Source: Bacillota bacterium (GTDB lineage: Bacteria; Bacillota; Clostridia; Oscillospirales; Oscillospiraceae). Taken from it: a stretch of DNA of 64,000 bases. The translations under genes were made by a program, and so were the position numbers. Positions 34,213-42,365 of this stretch are shown piece by piece. How positions within the stretch are numbered: the first letter of the stretch is position 1; the number at the start of each line of letters is the position of its first letter. The notes under the pieces were generated by a model that saw only the letters and a program-made list of their open reading frames with translations, was not told the origin of the DNA and did not search any database. The stretch lies in assembly GCA_023386265.1 (NCBI GenBank), contig JAEWKA010000004.1:434001-498000 (forward strand), in the 5' to 3' direction.

Positions 34213-34986
34213 ATGCCAAGGATAATCATTTCGGGCTGTAACGGCAAAATGGGTCAAAATATTACGCGCCTGTGTTGCGGACGAGAAGACATTACAATAG
34301 TCGCGGGCTTCGATATAAATCCCGTTAAGCTTTCGACCTATCCTGTTTATGCAGATCCGATGGAATACGGCGGTGACGCTGACGTCATAATCGATTTTTC
34401 CAACCCATCTACGTTAATCAACCTGCTCGATTATTGCACAGCTGATAAAGTACCGTGCGTATTGTGCACCACCGGCTATTCTAATGAGCAATTGGTGCAG
34501 ATTTCGCACGCTTCAAAGTCTATTCCAATCTTCAGATCGGGCAACATGTCTCTTGGTATAAATCTTTTGACCGCGCTTATAAAGAAAGCGGCTACCGTTT
34601 TGGGTGACAACTTTGATGTGGAGATTGTCGAGCGCCATCACCGTACGAAGGTTGATGCGCCGAGCGGAACAGCACTCATGCTTGCAGATGCCGCTGCCTC
34701 CGCCCTCCCCCATGATTCTGAATACATTTACAACCGCCAGAGCGTCAGACAGAAACGAGGCAAGAACGAAATCGGAATTTCTTCCGTACGCGGTGGAACT
34801 ATCGTCGGCGAGCATGAGGTTATATTTGCTGGAACCGATGAAGTCATTGAATTTAAACACACTGCCTATTCAAGGGATGTTTTCGCAAACGGCGCACTCT
34901 CCGCCGCAGTTTTTCTTTCAAACGTAAAAGCTCCGGGCATGTACGATATGAACGATGTTCTTTCACACATACTCAAAGGCTTGTAA
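34213..34986 (+). CDS. dapB: 4-hydroxy-tetrahydrodipicolinate reductase
   Basis: The protein has 257 residues, with the N-terminal Rossmann motif GCNGKMGQN, the catalytic VERHHRTKVDAPSGTA and the family-typical SVRGGTIVGEHEVIFAG. It makes tetrahydrodipicolinate. Ribosome binding site CGGAGGA. Position after asd-dapA fits one pathway, with a possible partial terminator between. Confidence 0.95.
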   Translation: MPRIIISGCNGKMGQNITRLCCGREDITIVAGFDINPVKLSTYPVYADPMEYGGDADVIIDFSNPSTLINLLDYCTADKVPCVLCTTGYSNEQLVQISHASKSIPIFRSGNMSLGINLLTALIKKAATVLGDNFDVEIVERHHRTKVDAPSGTALMLADAAASALPHDSEYIYNRQSVRQKRGKNEIGISSVRGGTIVGEHEVIFAGTDEVIEFKHTAYSRDVFANGALSAAVFLSNVKAPGMYDMNDVLSHILKGL

Positions 34987-34997
34987 TTAATACCGAC

Positions 34998-35039
34998 TGG
35001 CAAGAAAGCGCGTAGCATATGCTGCGCGCTTTCTTGCCA
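34998..35039 (+). terminator. terminator after dapB
   Basis: A 19-bp stem with a single G-U pair and an ATAT loop, strongly GC-rich in the middle. Confidence 0.8.
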
Positions 35040-35063
35040 ATTTGTAACAAGGCATTACAAATC

Positions 35064-35092
35064 TTGACAGAATAAAACAAATTTGATATTCT
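35064..35092 (+). promoter_or_regulatory. promoter of the SLH-SGNH surface protein gene
   Basis: TTGACA, a 17-bp spacer and TATTCT. It overlaps a possible upstream TTG codon at 35083, which cannot be translated from this promoter, so the GTG at 35110 is preferred. Confidence 0.7.
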
Positions 35093-35109
35093 TTTATATA
35101 GTAAAGAGG

Positions 35110-36651
35110 GTGATCAAAATCAAAAGACTGATATCATCTGTACTTATAATATGTCTTATTCTCCTCGCCTGCCCCGTCTATTCATCAGCCGCGATTGTCT
35201 CCGATTTTTCGGATGTAAGCAGTTCGGACTGGTTTTATAACTCGGTAAGCTTCGTAACTGCCAATGGCATGTTCAACGGGACGAGTACGACAAGCTTTTC
35301 ACCTAACAGCACGATGACGCGAGGAATGTTCGTGACCGTTCTTGGACGATATGGCGGCGCGCCTTCCGTCAGCGAGGGCGGTAAGCTCGGCACCATCACA
35401 AAGTCGGACGTCAATATGCGTTCTGCCCCATCCGCGAAAAACACGAGCGTTATATACTGTCTCCAAACCGGCACTGTTGTTTCGGTAATCAGTAACGCCG
35501 CAGATCTATCCGATCCTGCGTACTCCTGGTACTACGTCAAATATAACGGCACGCTGGGCTATATCAGAAGCGACCTTATGGCGGTAACCGAAACCGGCTT
35601 TTTAGACGTTTCCGATACCGCATATTACTACTCTTATGTTCAATGGGCGTTTTCCTCGGGCATCGCCTTCGCAACGGGAGACGGAACCTTTTCGCCCGAT
35701 CGCGATATAACCCGCGAAGAAATTTGTTCCATGCTTTATAACTACGCGACTTTAAAAAACTATCAGCTCGATCCAACTGTATCTGGCACAGCCTTCACGG
35801 ACAGTTCGTCAATCACTTCAGCCTATGCTGCGTCGGTTTCCGCCTTACAGAGGGTCGGCGTGGTTAATGGCTACACAGACGGAACCTTCCGACCGCAAGG
35901 CAGTGCGACCCGCGCTGAAGTCTCAGCTCTGCTTATGCGCTTCATTGGCGCAATTAGCTATAAGAAAGCTGTGGAGTCATCGTATGATGCAAATGGTAAT
36001 TATATTTTTGGTACCGAAGTCCCGCTAAAAGCTGCCGTCGGCGCCGACTATTTCTCTGACGCCTGCTTCATCGGGCACTCATTAGTTAATGGAATTCAAA
36101 ATTCTTTCGGCTTGACCAGCACTGATTTTTATGCAGTCAACGGCGCAACTGCTCGGTATTTCCTCAGCCTTTCAAACTTCAAGCTCTCATCAACGCATGT
36201 TGATGCAAGCGGCAGCACTGTGCACGATACCGGCACGCTAGAGCAGGCGCTATCGCAAAAGAGCTACGGCAAGGTTTACATAATGCTTGGAATCAATGAG
36301 ATTGCCTCGACGGATTCCGCCCGTCAAGCCTTTTACAGTAGTATGAGCAATATAGTCGCGCTCGTTCGAAAAACCCAGCCGAACGCTGTTGTCTATATCA
36401 TTTCGCTTACGCCTGTCTCGCAGAAATGCTCTGAAAGCAGGAAGGGCGAAAGTCGTGACAACATTATCGATTTCAACGCGCTGCTGAAACAGGTCTGCAA
36501 AGACAAGAGCAGCTATTATCTAAACGCTTTTGACCTAAGCTGCGATTCAAACGGTTTTCTGCCGGTTAGTGCAGGCATGTCGGATGGAATACATCTTCTC
36601 TCCCCCGAATACGCGAAGCTCAAGAGCTATCTGCTTAGTCACACTGTATAA
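35110..36651 (+). CDS. SLH-SH3b-SGNH hydrolase surface protein
   Basis: The protein has 513 residues from a GTG at 35110. A signal peptide ends near VYSSAA. Domain order: SLH 1 (about 30-80, DVSSSDWFYNSVSFVTANGMF), an SH3b domain (about 90-155, SDVNMRSAPSAKNTSVIYCL), two more SLH domains (about 160-285), then an SGNH/GDSL-type hydrolase. The hydrolase has block I as FIGHSLVNG, block III GINE and block V SDGIHL (Asp-x-x-His). Block I has GHS where GDS is usual. The three SLH domains should anchor it to secondary cell-wall polymer, so it may deacylate wall glycans. A bidirectional terminator overlaps its stop codon. Confidence 0.85.
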   Translation: MIKIKRLISSVLIICLILLACPVYSSAAIVSDFSDVSSSDWFYNSVSFVTANGMFNGTSTTSFSPNSTMTRGMFVTVLGRYGGAPSVSEGGKLGTITKSDVNMRSAPSAKNTSVIYCLQTGTVVSVISNAADLSDPAYSWYYVKYNGTLGYIRSDLMAVTETGFLDVSDTAYYYSYVQWAFSSGIAFATGDGTFSPDRDITREEICSMLYNYATLKNYQLDPTVSGTAFTDSSSITSAYAASVSALQRVGVVNGYTDGTFRPQGSATRAEVSALLMRFIGAISYKKAVESSYDANGNYIFGTEVPLKAAVGADYFSDACFIGHSLVNGIQNSFGLTSTDFYAVNGATARYFLSLSNFKLSSTHVDASGSTVHDTGTLEQALSQKSYGKVYIMLGINEIASTDSARQAFYSSMSNIVALVRKTQPNAVVYIISLTPVSQKCSESRKGESRDNIIDFNALLKQVCKDKSSYYLNAFDLSCDSNGFLPVSAGMSDGIHLLSPEYAKLKSYLLSHTV

Positions 36652-36690
36652 TAAAATCCCGTTCGGAAATCCGAACGGGATTTTATTATA
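36647..36690. terminator. bidirectional terminator between the SLH-SGNH and SPFH genes
   Basis: A perfect 21-bp palindrome with a two-base centre contains the TAA of the SLH-SGNH gene and has A/T-rich ends. It also serves the convergent SPFH gene. Confidence 0.85.
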
Positions 36691-36714
36691 CATGAAAGGA
36701 AAACTATCCAAATG

Positions 36715-37620
36715 CTATAATTTGGGGTCGGAAAGTAGCTCTTTAAAGGAAGTGGCAAGTCCCGCAAGCCCTTGAATATCCGAGGGTATTATAATCTTCG
36801 TTGCCGTGCCGTTCGCGGCGGCAACAAACGCTTCAAGCGCTTTAATTTTTATAACGGCCTCGGACGGTTCGCTCTCGTTGATTCGGAGAATACCTTCGGC
36901 TGTAGCCGTCTGGACTTTCAGTATTGCTTCCGCTTCGCCTTCTGCTCTGAGTATCTGCGTTTGCTTCTGCGCATCGGCACGGAGGATTGCGGCTTCTTTT
37001 TCGCCTTCAGCCGAAAGGATTGCGGCTGTCTTTTCGCCCTCGGCGCGAAGAATTGCTTCACGACGCTGACGTTCCGCCTTCATCTGTTTCTCCATCGCGT
37101 CCTGAATCTCACGAGGTGGCAGTATATTCTTGAGCTCGACACGGTTGACCTTTATCCCCCAAGGATCAGTAGCTTCATCAAGTATTACACGCATCTTTGT
37201 ATTAATAACATCACGGCTTGTAAGTGTTTGATCAAGCTCCAGATCGCCGATAATGTTACGCAGAGTCGTTGCGGAAAGATTCTCAATCGCGTTTATCGGA
37301 TTCTCGACACCGTATGTATACAGCTTTGGATCCGTAATTTCAAAATACAGAACGGTATCAATCTGCATCGTTACGTTGTCCTTCGTGATGACGGGCTGGG
37401 GAGGGAAATCATATACCTGCTCCTTCAGGGACACCTTCTTCGAAATAGCCTCAATAAAAGGTATTTTGAAGTGAAGTCCGACGTGCCAAGTGGTGCTGTA
37501 TGCGCCGAGGCGTTCAATTACAAAGGCCTGTGCCTGCGGAACGACGCGGATATTGCGGATCAGAACGATGAGCGCAATAATAATGAGAAGTACCGGAATG
37601 ATGTAATCAGTGTACTGCAT
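36715..37620 (-). CDS. SPFH-domain (stomatin/QmcA-like) membrane protein
   Basis: The protein has 301 residues with one N-terminal membrane helix (IIPVLLIIIALIVLIRNI). The SPFH domain (VVPQAQAFVIERLGAYS through the DVINTKMRVILDEATDPWGI region) is followed by a long Ala/Glu-rich coiled coil near residues 180-245 (EGEKTAAILSAEGEKEAAIL repeats). These proteins oligomerise in membrane microdomains. It follows the NfeD gene by 38 bases, the classic NfeD/SPFH pair. Confidence 0.93.
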   Translation of the reverse strand: MQYTDYIIPVLLIIIALIVLIRNIRVVPQAQAFVIERLGAYSTTWHVGLHFKIPFIEAISKKVSLKEQVYDFPPQPVITKDNVTMQIDTVLYFEITDPKLYTYGVENPINAIENLSATTLRNIIGDLELDQTLTSRDVINTKMRVILDEATDPWGIKVNRVELKNILPPREIQDAMEKQMKAERQRREAILRAEGEKTAAILSAEGEKEAAILRADAQKQTQILRAEGEAEAILKVQTATAEGILRINESEPSEAVIKIKALEAFVAAANGTATKIIIPSDIQGLAGLATSFKELLSDPKL

Positions 37621-37658
37621 AGAAAACTCCCTTTCTGCCGCATACCAAGCGGCTTCCG

Positions 37659-38120
37659 TTATTTTTCTGCTGTTTTTACCGCTTCCTGCGGTTCCACAAT
37701 CAGTTTAGCTCCCTCAATTGCTTTTACTTCTGTTCTTGTGCCTTCTTCAATAATCTCGCCTGTCGCGCTTCGAGCCGTCCACATTCTTCCCCCAAGGGTG
37801 ACGGCGCCAATGCCCGCTATATTGTCAATTCTTTCTGTAACCGTAGCTACGCCGCCGATGGCTCTGTCAGCGTTCGTCGGCTGTATTTTCCTATTAACAT
37901 ATTTTTTTGCCAAGGGTCTTGTCAGCACAAGCGTAGCAGCGGAAATTACAATGAAGAGAACAATCTGGAGCCAAACCGGTAAATCGAGAAACGCGGCCGC
38001 GAGCGCGGCAAGCGCCCCTGCGGCGAACCATATCGATGTAAGTCCGGCTGTCGCGCCCTCAACAATGAGAAATAGAACAATAAGAACTGCCCATACAACA
38101 GTCATGGTATCCACAGGCAT
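37659..38120 (-). CDS. NfeD-family membrane protein
   Basis: The protein has 153 residues: three or four membrane helices, then an OB-fold domain (AIGGVATVTERIDNIAGIGAVTLGGRMWTARS) with the GxAxV and W-A-R motifs of the family. It partners the SPFH protein. The start is uncertain: AAAGGAGGGG lies only 2 bases from the ATG at 38120. An in-frame GTG two codons in (38114) or the ATG at 38105 would give better spacing. It starts 27 bases after purA, so read-through is possible. Confidence 0.88.
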   Translation of the reverse strand: MPVDTMTVVWAVLIVLFLIVEGATAGLTSIWFAAGALAALAAAFLDLPVWLQIVLFIVISAATLVLTRPLAKKYVNRKIQPTNADRAIGGVATVTERIDNIAGIGAVTLGGRMWTARSATGEIIEEGTRTEVKAIEGAKLIVEPQEAVKTAEK

Positions 38121-38147
38121 CCCCTCCTTTTATTTATATCTCTTAAT

Positions 38148-39431
38148 TTATGCTTCTTTTCTGACTGCTATGTCTTCGCGTTTCGGACCGGTGGAAACCA
38201 AGTTAATCGGCACATGAATATGCGCTTCAATGAAGTCGACATAGTCCTTGAGCTGCTTGGGAAGTGAATCATAGTCATTAACACCGCGAATATCGCATTT
38301 CCAACCCGGCAAAGTTTCAAAAACCGGTTTGGCACGGTTCAGCTTCGTGGTGACAGGAAAATCAGAAGTCACTTCTCCATCTATTTCATATCCGACGCAA
38401 ACTTTAATCTCATCCATATAACCGAGAACATCCACGGCTGTGATTACAGCCTCGGTCGCTCCCTGCATACGGCAGCCGAAATCGGTTGCAACAGCATCAA
38501 ACCAGCCGACTCTGCGGGGTCTGCCCGTGGTTGCGCCGTATTCGCCGTTGTCTCCGCCCAGACGACGAAGCGTTTCCGCCTCTTCATCGAACAGCTCGGT
38601 AACAAACGCACCGCCGCCGACTGCGCTCGAATAAGCCTTAGTAACCGCAATAACGCTTTTAATCTCCGTGGGCGGAATGCCCGCGCCGACTGTTCCGTAA
38701 CCTGCAAGTGTGTTCGACGAGGTTACATAGGGATAAATTCCGTAATCGGTATCCTTGAGAGTTCCGAGCTGGCCTTCGAGAAGAATGTCCTTCCCTTCCC
38801 CCAGCGCTTTGTGGATAACTTCGGAGATATCACCGATAAAGGGCGCGATCAGCTCGCGCTGTGCGACCATTTCGGCATAAAGCTCTTCGGGATCGAGAAG
38901 CGGCTTGTGGTAAAGATGCTCGAGTAATGTGTTTTTAATTTCGCATACATTTTTTAAGCGACTTTTGAGAAGTTCGTCGTCAAAAAGCTCGTTCACCTGA
39001 AAGCCTACCTTTGCATACTTGTCTGAATAGAAGGGCGCAATACCCGACTTAGTAGAGCCGAAGGCTTTTCCGGCAAGACGCTCTTCTTCGTATGCGTCGA
39101 AAAGAATGTGATAAGGCATCACAACCTGCGTGCGATCTGAAATGATAATTCTCGGTTCCGGAACGTCACGTTCGCGCAGGGCGTTCACTTCGTCGGTAAA
39201 CGAGCGAATGTTGAGCGCGACTCCGTTGCCAATGATATTTGTCGTATGCGGGTAGAATATACCCGAGGGAAGTGAGTGTAGAGCAAATTTGCCGTATTTA
39301 TTGATAATGGTATGTCCGGCATTGGCTCCGCCCTGAAAGCGGACTACGATGTCGGATTTCTCGGCAAGCATATCGGTAATCTTACCTTTCCCTTCATCGC
39401 CCCAGTTTGCACCAACTATCGCCTTAACCAT
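38148..39431 (-). CDS. purA: adenylosuccinate synthase
   Basis: The protein has 427 residues from the ATG at 39431 (site GAGGTGA, 5 bases away); an earlier GTG overlaps that site. GANWGDEGKGKI is the P-loop with the catalytic Asp, followed by FQGGANAGHTI with the catalytic His, TGRPRRVGWFD, and LPGWKCDI near the C-terminus. It joins IMP and aspartate with GTP in the first committed step to AMP. Confidence 0.97.
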   Translation of the reverse strand: MVKAIVGANWGDEGKGKITDMLAEKSDIVVRFQGGANAGHTIINKYGKFALHSLPSGIFYPHTTNIIGNGVALNIRSFTDEVNALRERDVPEPRIIISDRTQVVMPYHILFDAYEEERLAGKAFGSTKSGIAPFYSDKYAKVGFQVNELFDDELLKSRLKNVCEIKNTLLEHLYHKPLLDPEELYAEMVAQRELIAPFIGDISEVIHKALGEGKDILLEGQLGTLKDTDYGIYPYVTSSNTLAGYGTVGAGIPPTEIKSVIAVTKAYSSAVGGGAFVTELFDEEAETLRRLGGDNGEYGATTGRPRRVGWFDAVATDFGCRMQGATEAVITAVDVLGYMDEIKVCVGYEIDGEVTSDFPVTTKLNRAKPVFETLPGWKCDIRGVNDYDSLPKQLKDYVDFIEAHIHVPINLVSTGPKREDIAVRKEA

Positions 39432-39486
39432 GAATGTCACCTCATCGATTCGAATATGTTTATATTCATATTTTTCGTACCTTATA

Positions 39487-39515
39487 ATTGTATATTATTT
39501 CTTATTCTTTTGCAA
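39487..39515 (-). promoter_or_regulatory. promoter of purA
   Basis: TTGCAA, a 17-bp spacer and TACAAT on the minus strand, about 50 bases upstream of the purA start. Confidence 0.6.
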
Positions 39516-39649
39516 GGCGAAAATTTAGGCTTTACTTTCATAATTTACTGTTATAGAATGTGACTGCGCTAGTGGACTATTTTGTCATACACTCGCAAAC
39601 ATATAACGGAATATTGTCTTCCGCTGAAATACAATAAGGTGGTGTTTTT

Positions 39650-39949
39650 GTGAACAAACAGAATAAAAAACCCCGCAACGAAGAGATGTATCGGGCTATA
39701 CTCACTCTCAAAACCGTTGAAGAATGCATGAGTTTCTTTGATGACCTTTGCACGATCACCGAACTTCAGGCGATGGAGCAACGCTATCAGGTCGCGTCGT
39801 TACTCAATAAGGGTTGTATCTATAACGAAATTCTCGAGCAAACAGGCGCGAGCAGTGCAACAATTAGCCGCGTGAACCGCTCTCTGCAATATGGTCAGGA
39901 AGGCTATGCCTGCGTTTTCAAGCGCCTAGCGGAGCAGGAAGATAAATAG
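39650..39949 (+). CDS. YerC/YecD family TrpR-related protein
   Basis: The protein has 99 residues with a GTG start (site AAGGTGG). The TrpR-like fold includes ILTLKTVEECMSFFDDLCTITELQAMEQR and an HTH (IYNEILEQTGASSATISRV), which match YerC. It is a probable DNA-binding regulator; its ligand and targets are not known. It has its own terminator. Confidence 0.88.
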   Translation: MNKQNKKPRNEEMYRAILTLKTVEECMSFFDDLCTITELQAMEQRYQVASLLNKGCIYNEILEQTGASSATISRVNRSLQYGQEGYACVFKRLAEQEDK

Positions 39950-39990
39950 TAACTTCCCCCGCACATTCATTAATATTTACTTCTAAACAG

Positions 39991-40018
39991 AACGACCATT
40001 CGTTTTATGATGGTCGTT
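39991..40018 (+). terminator. terminator after yerC
   Basis: A 9-bp stem AACGACCAT/ATGGTCGTT with a 10-nt loop, running into TTTT. Confidence 0.65.
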
Positions 40019-40051
40019 TTGTACCTTGTTATCCTGAAAGGGATGAGTAAT

Positions 40052-40789
40052 ATGAGTTCCTATGGTCCTCTTGCGCCGGTATATGACAAATTTACAAGCG
40101 ATATCCATTATGAGGATTTTGCCGATTTTTATGAAAAGATTTTCAAAGAAAAGGGCAAAAATGTCAGGACTCTGCTAGACGTGGGCTGCGGAACAGGCAC
40201 TCTCACGGCTATGATGGCGCAGCGCGGCTATGAGATGGTCGCTGCTGACTCGTCCTCCGACATGCTCTGTATTGCGCAGGAAAAATTTTCGGAGCTGAAT
40301 AACATTATCCCTCCCCTTTTCCTGTGCCAGTCGATGACGGAGCTTGACCTTTACGGCACTGTTGACGCCACTATATCCTGTCTTGACGCGGTCAATTACC
40401 TTCCGCCCTCTGATTTGCCGGAATTTTTCAGACTTCTGCACCTTTTTATAGAACCGGGCGGAGTTTTCATTTTTGATATCAATTCTCCCGAACGCCTTCG
40501 GTCGCTCGATGGCTTCACCTCTGTTGACGAGGATGAGAATAACCTTTGCCTATGGCGGGCAGACTTTTCTGAGGAAGAAAAAGCTTTGTACTACGGAATG
40601 GACCTTTTCACCCGAAGAGGAAGGTTCTGGCAGCGCTCCTGTGAGGAGCACATCGAATACTCCCACGAGCCGGAGGAGCTTTCCGCACTGCTCTCTTCCT
40701 CGGGTTTTGCCGGAATCGAAGCACGCACAGACGGGCCGCAGAGCGAGCTGGGCAGAATATTTATTTTCGCTGAGAACACTTCGCATTGA
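40052..40789 (+). CDS. class I SAM-dependent methyltransferase
   Basis: The protein has 245 residues from the ATG at 40052, about 9 bases after GAAAGGG; earlier ATGs lie on or before that site. The SAM-binding motif I is LLDVGCGTGTLT, with AADSSSDML after strand 2. The N-terminal YGPLAPVYDKFTSDIHYEDF is common in this group of small-molecule or tRNA/cofactor methyltransferases. The substrate is unknown. It lies 11 bases upstream of hslO. Confidence 0.82.
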   Translation: MSSYGPLAPVYDKFTSDIHYEDFADFYEKIFKEKGKNVRTLLDVGCGTGTLTAMMAQRGYEMVAADSSSDMLCIAQEKFSELNNIIPPLFLCQSMTELDLYGTVDATISCLDAVNYLPPSDLPEFFRLLHLFIEPGGVFIFDINSPERLRSLDGFTSVDEDENNLCLWRADFSEEEKALYYGMDLFTRRGRFWQRSCEEHIEYSHEPEELSALLSSSGFAGIEARTDGPQSELGRIFIFAENTSH

Positions 40790-40800
40790 GGTAGCATTTA

Positions 40801-41676
40801 ATGGATGAGATCATACGCGCCGTCACGAGCGACGGTTTTATAAAAATTTCGGCTATCAGCGGACGTGGCATTGTCGAGCACGCAAGACAAATCCACGACC
40901 TCAGTCCTGTTGCATCGGCCGCTTTGGGAAGGACGCTCTGCGCCTGCTCTATGCTTGGTGACCTCCTCAAGGAGGAAGACGCAAGCGTTACGCTCCGCAT
41001 AAACGGCGGAGGACCTATTGGCACAGTTATGGCTGTTTCGGACAGCACAGGAAACGTGCGCGGCTATGTTCAGGAGCCTCACATTGATTTGCCGCTCAAA
41101 GCAAACGGCAAGCTCGACGTCGGCGGCGCAGTCGGCAAAAACGGTACACTCACAGTCAGCCGCGACCTAGGACTTAAAGAGCCGTATATAGGCTCGACCG
41201 CCCTTGTAAGCGGTGAAATTGCCGAGGATTTGACCTACTATTTTGTCGAAAGCGAGCAGGTCGGCGCGGCAAGCGGACTCGGTGTGCTTGTCGATACCGA
41301 TTTGTCCATAAAATGCGCGGGCGGCTTCATCGTCGCGCTTTTGCCCGGTGCCCCCTCCTCCCTAATTGAGACAGTCGAATCCAATATCGCAAGGATGGGA
41401 CAGGTCACGGATATATTGAAGGACGACACTGCTGAAGACCTTATAAATCGTGTTCTCGCAGGTCTGCAGCCGGAAATTCTGGCGAACAAGTCGGTCGAAT
41501 ACCACTGCTATTGCAGCCGTGAGCGCGTTTCAAGTGCGCTCGAAAGCATTGGGAACGAAGCTCTTGAGGAGATCGCCGAAAGCGGAGAAGCTGCCGAGAT
41601 TAACTGCCATTTCTGCAACAAGACTTATACATTCACACCCGACGAAATTCGCGCGATTTCCACACCGTCTGAATAA
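40801..41676 (+). CDS. hslO: redox-regulated chaperone Hsp33
   Basis: The protein has 291 residues. The N-terminal core contains SGRGIVEHARQIHDLSPVASAALGR and the C-terminal redox switch has CYC near residue 236 and CHFC near 268. Four cysteines bind zinc when reduced; oxidation releases zinc and activates holdase activity. Start after GAGGTAGC. It lies directly upstream of the tRNA cluster, which has its own promoter. Confidence 0.95.
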   Translation: MDEIIRAVTSDGFIKISAISGRGIVEHARQIHDLSPVASAALGRTLCACSMLGDLLKEEDASVTLRINGGGPIGTVMAVSDSTGNVRGYVQEPHIDLPLKANGKLDVGGAVGKNGTLTVSRDLGLKEPYIGSTALVSGEIAEDLTYYFVESEQVGAASGLGVLVDTDLSIKCAGGFIVALLPGAPSSLIETVESNIARMGQVTDILKDDTAEDLINRVLAGLQPEILANKSVEYHCYCSRERVSSALESIGNEALEEIAESGEAAEINCHFCNKTYTFTPDEIRAISTPSE

Positions 41677-41720
41677 TGCTATGGACGCCGCCGCGAGGGC
41701 AAAAAAATGGGAAAATGACC

Positions 41721-41749
41721 TTGACAAGTGCCGAATAATTTAGTATACT
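41721..41749 (+). promoter_or_regulatory. promoter of the tRNA cluster
   Basis: TTGACA, a 17-bp spacer and TATACT, followed by GGCAAAG. It lies 28 bases before tRNA-Val. Confidence 0.75.
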
Positions 41750-41776
41750 GGCAAAGCCGCTTGAGGTTTTGCATAT

Positions 41777-41852
41777 GGGAGCATAGCTCAGCTGGAAGAG
41801 CACATGCCTTACAAGCATGGGGTCACAGGTTCGAGCCCTGTTGTTCCCACCA
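41777..41852 (+). tRNA. tRNA-Val (anticodon TAC)
   Basis: A 76-nt cloverleaf with encoded CCA. The acceptor is GGGAGCA/TGTTCCC and the anticodon loop CTTACAA reads TAC. First of five tandem tRNAs. Confidence 0.96.
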
Positions 41853-41867
41853 TACGCTTTCGGCGTA
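41853..41867 (+). other. hairpin in the tRNA-Val/tRNA-Asp spacer
   Basis: TACGC and GCGTA form a 5-bp stem starting right after the CCA end. It may mark a processing site. Confidence 0.35.
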
Positions 41868-41894
41868 GATTTCCTGCAAAACCGGCACCAAAAT

Positions 41895-41971
41895 GGCCCA
41901 GTAGTTCAGTTGGTTAGAACGCCAGCCTGTCACGCTGGAGGTCGACGGTTCGAGCCCGTTCTGGGTCGCCA
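41895..41971 (+). tRNA. tRNA-Asp (anticodon GTC)
   Basis: A 77-nt cloverleaf with encoded CCA. The acceptor is GGCCCAG/CTGGGTC and the anticodon loop CTGTCAC gives GTC. Confidence 0.96.
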
Positions 41972-41992
41972 AGGGATGCAATCGTGTCCCTT
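41971..41992 (+). other. hairpin in the tRNA-Asp/tRNA-Phe spacer
   Basis: AAGGGA and TCCCTT form a 6-bp stem that begins at the last A of the tRNA-Asp CCA end. Confidence 0.35.
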
Positions 41993-41994
41993 AT

Positions 41995-42070
<76 letters not shown>

Positions 42071-42072
42071 AA

Positions 42073-42102
42073 CCCCATCGGATGATTATTCATCCGATGG
42101 GG
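42073..42102 (+). other. 12-bp hairpin in the tRNA-Phe/tRNA-Gly spacer
   Basis: CCCCATCGGATG and its exact complement enclose a 6-nt loop. No T-run follows, so a processing or stability signal fits better than a terminator. Confidence 0.6.
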
Positions 42103-42114
42103 CAACAAAAAAAT

Positions 42115-42190
42115 GCGGGCGTAGCTCATTTGGCAGAGCGCCACCTTGCCAAGGTGGAGGTAGCGAGTTCGAATCTCGTCGCCCGCTCCA
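42115..42190 (+). tRNA. tRNA-Gly (anticodon GCC)
   Basis: A 76-nt cloverleaf with encoded CCA. The acceptor is GCGGGCG/CGCCCGC and the anticodon loop TTGCCAA gives GCC. Confidence 0.96.
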
Positions 42191-42214
42191 AAATTTTCTA
42201 CGAAAATTTTGGAG
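42186..42214 (+). other. hairpin overlapping the tRNA-Gly 3' end
   Basis: A 13-bp stem (arms 42186-42198 and 42202-42214) uses the last bases of tRNA-Gly, including CCA. It would compete with the acceptor-end single strand before 3' processing. Confidence 0.5.
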
Positions 42215-42234
42215 ATAATACTAAACGAATATTT

Positions 42235-42310
42235 GGCGCCATAGCCAAGTGGTAAGGCAGTGGACTGCAAATCCGCGATTCCCCCAGTTCAAATCTGGGT
42301 GGCGCCTCCA
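42235..42310 (+). tRNA. tRNA-Cys (anticodon GCA)
   Basis: A 76-nt cloverleaf with encoded CCA. The acceptor is GGCGCCA/TGGCGCC and the anticodon loop CTGCAAA gives GCA. Last of the cluster. Confidence 0.96.
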
Positions 42311-42316
42311 AAAAAG

Positions 42317-42350
42317 AAACATCCGGAAACTGTAAGGTTTTCGGATGTTT
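42317..42350 (+). terminator. terminator of the tRNA cluster
   Basis: A 13-bp stem (AAACATCCGGAAA with one G-U pair) and a T-rich tail. It also lies just after the convergent gene at 42366. Confidence 0.75.
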
Positions 42351-42365
42351 TTCTTGTTAACAAGC

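Noticed and set aside
36772..38217. A plus-strand open frame of 481 codons opposite the SPFH and NfeD genes
   Set aside because: It mirrors the two well-supported minus-strand genes, has low-complexity Phe/Ser/Cys-rich content, and crosses their boundary; it is a codon-bias shadow.
42073..42102. A terminator within the tRNA cluster
   Set aside because: The stem is strong but no T-run follows, and tRNA-Gly and tRNA-Cys lie downstream before the real terminator at 42317-42350.
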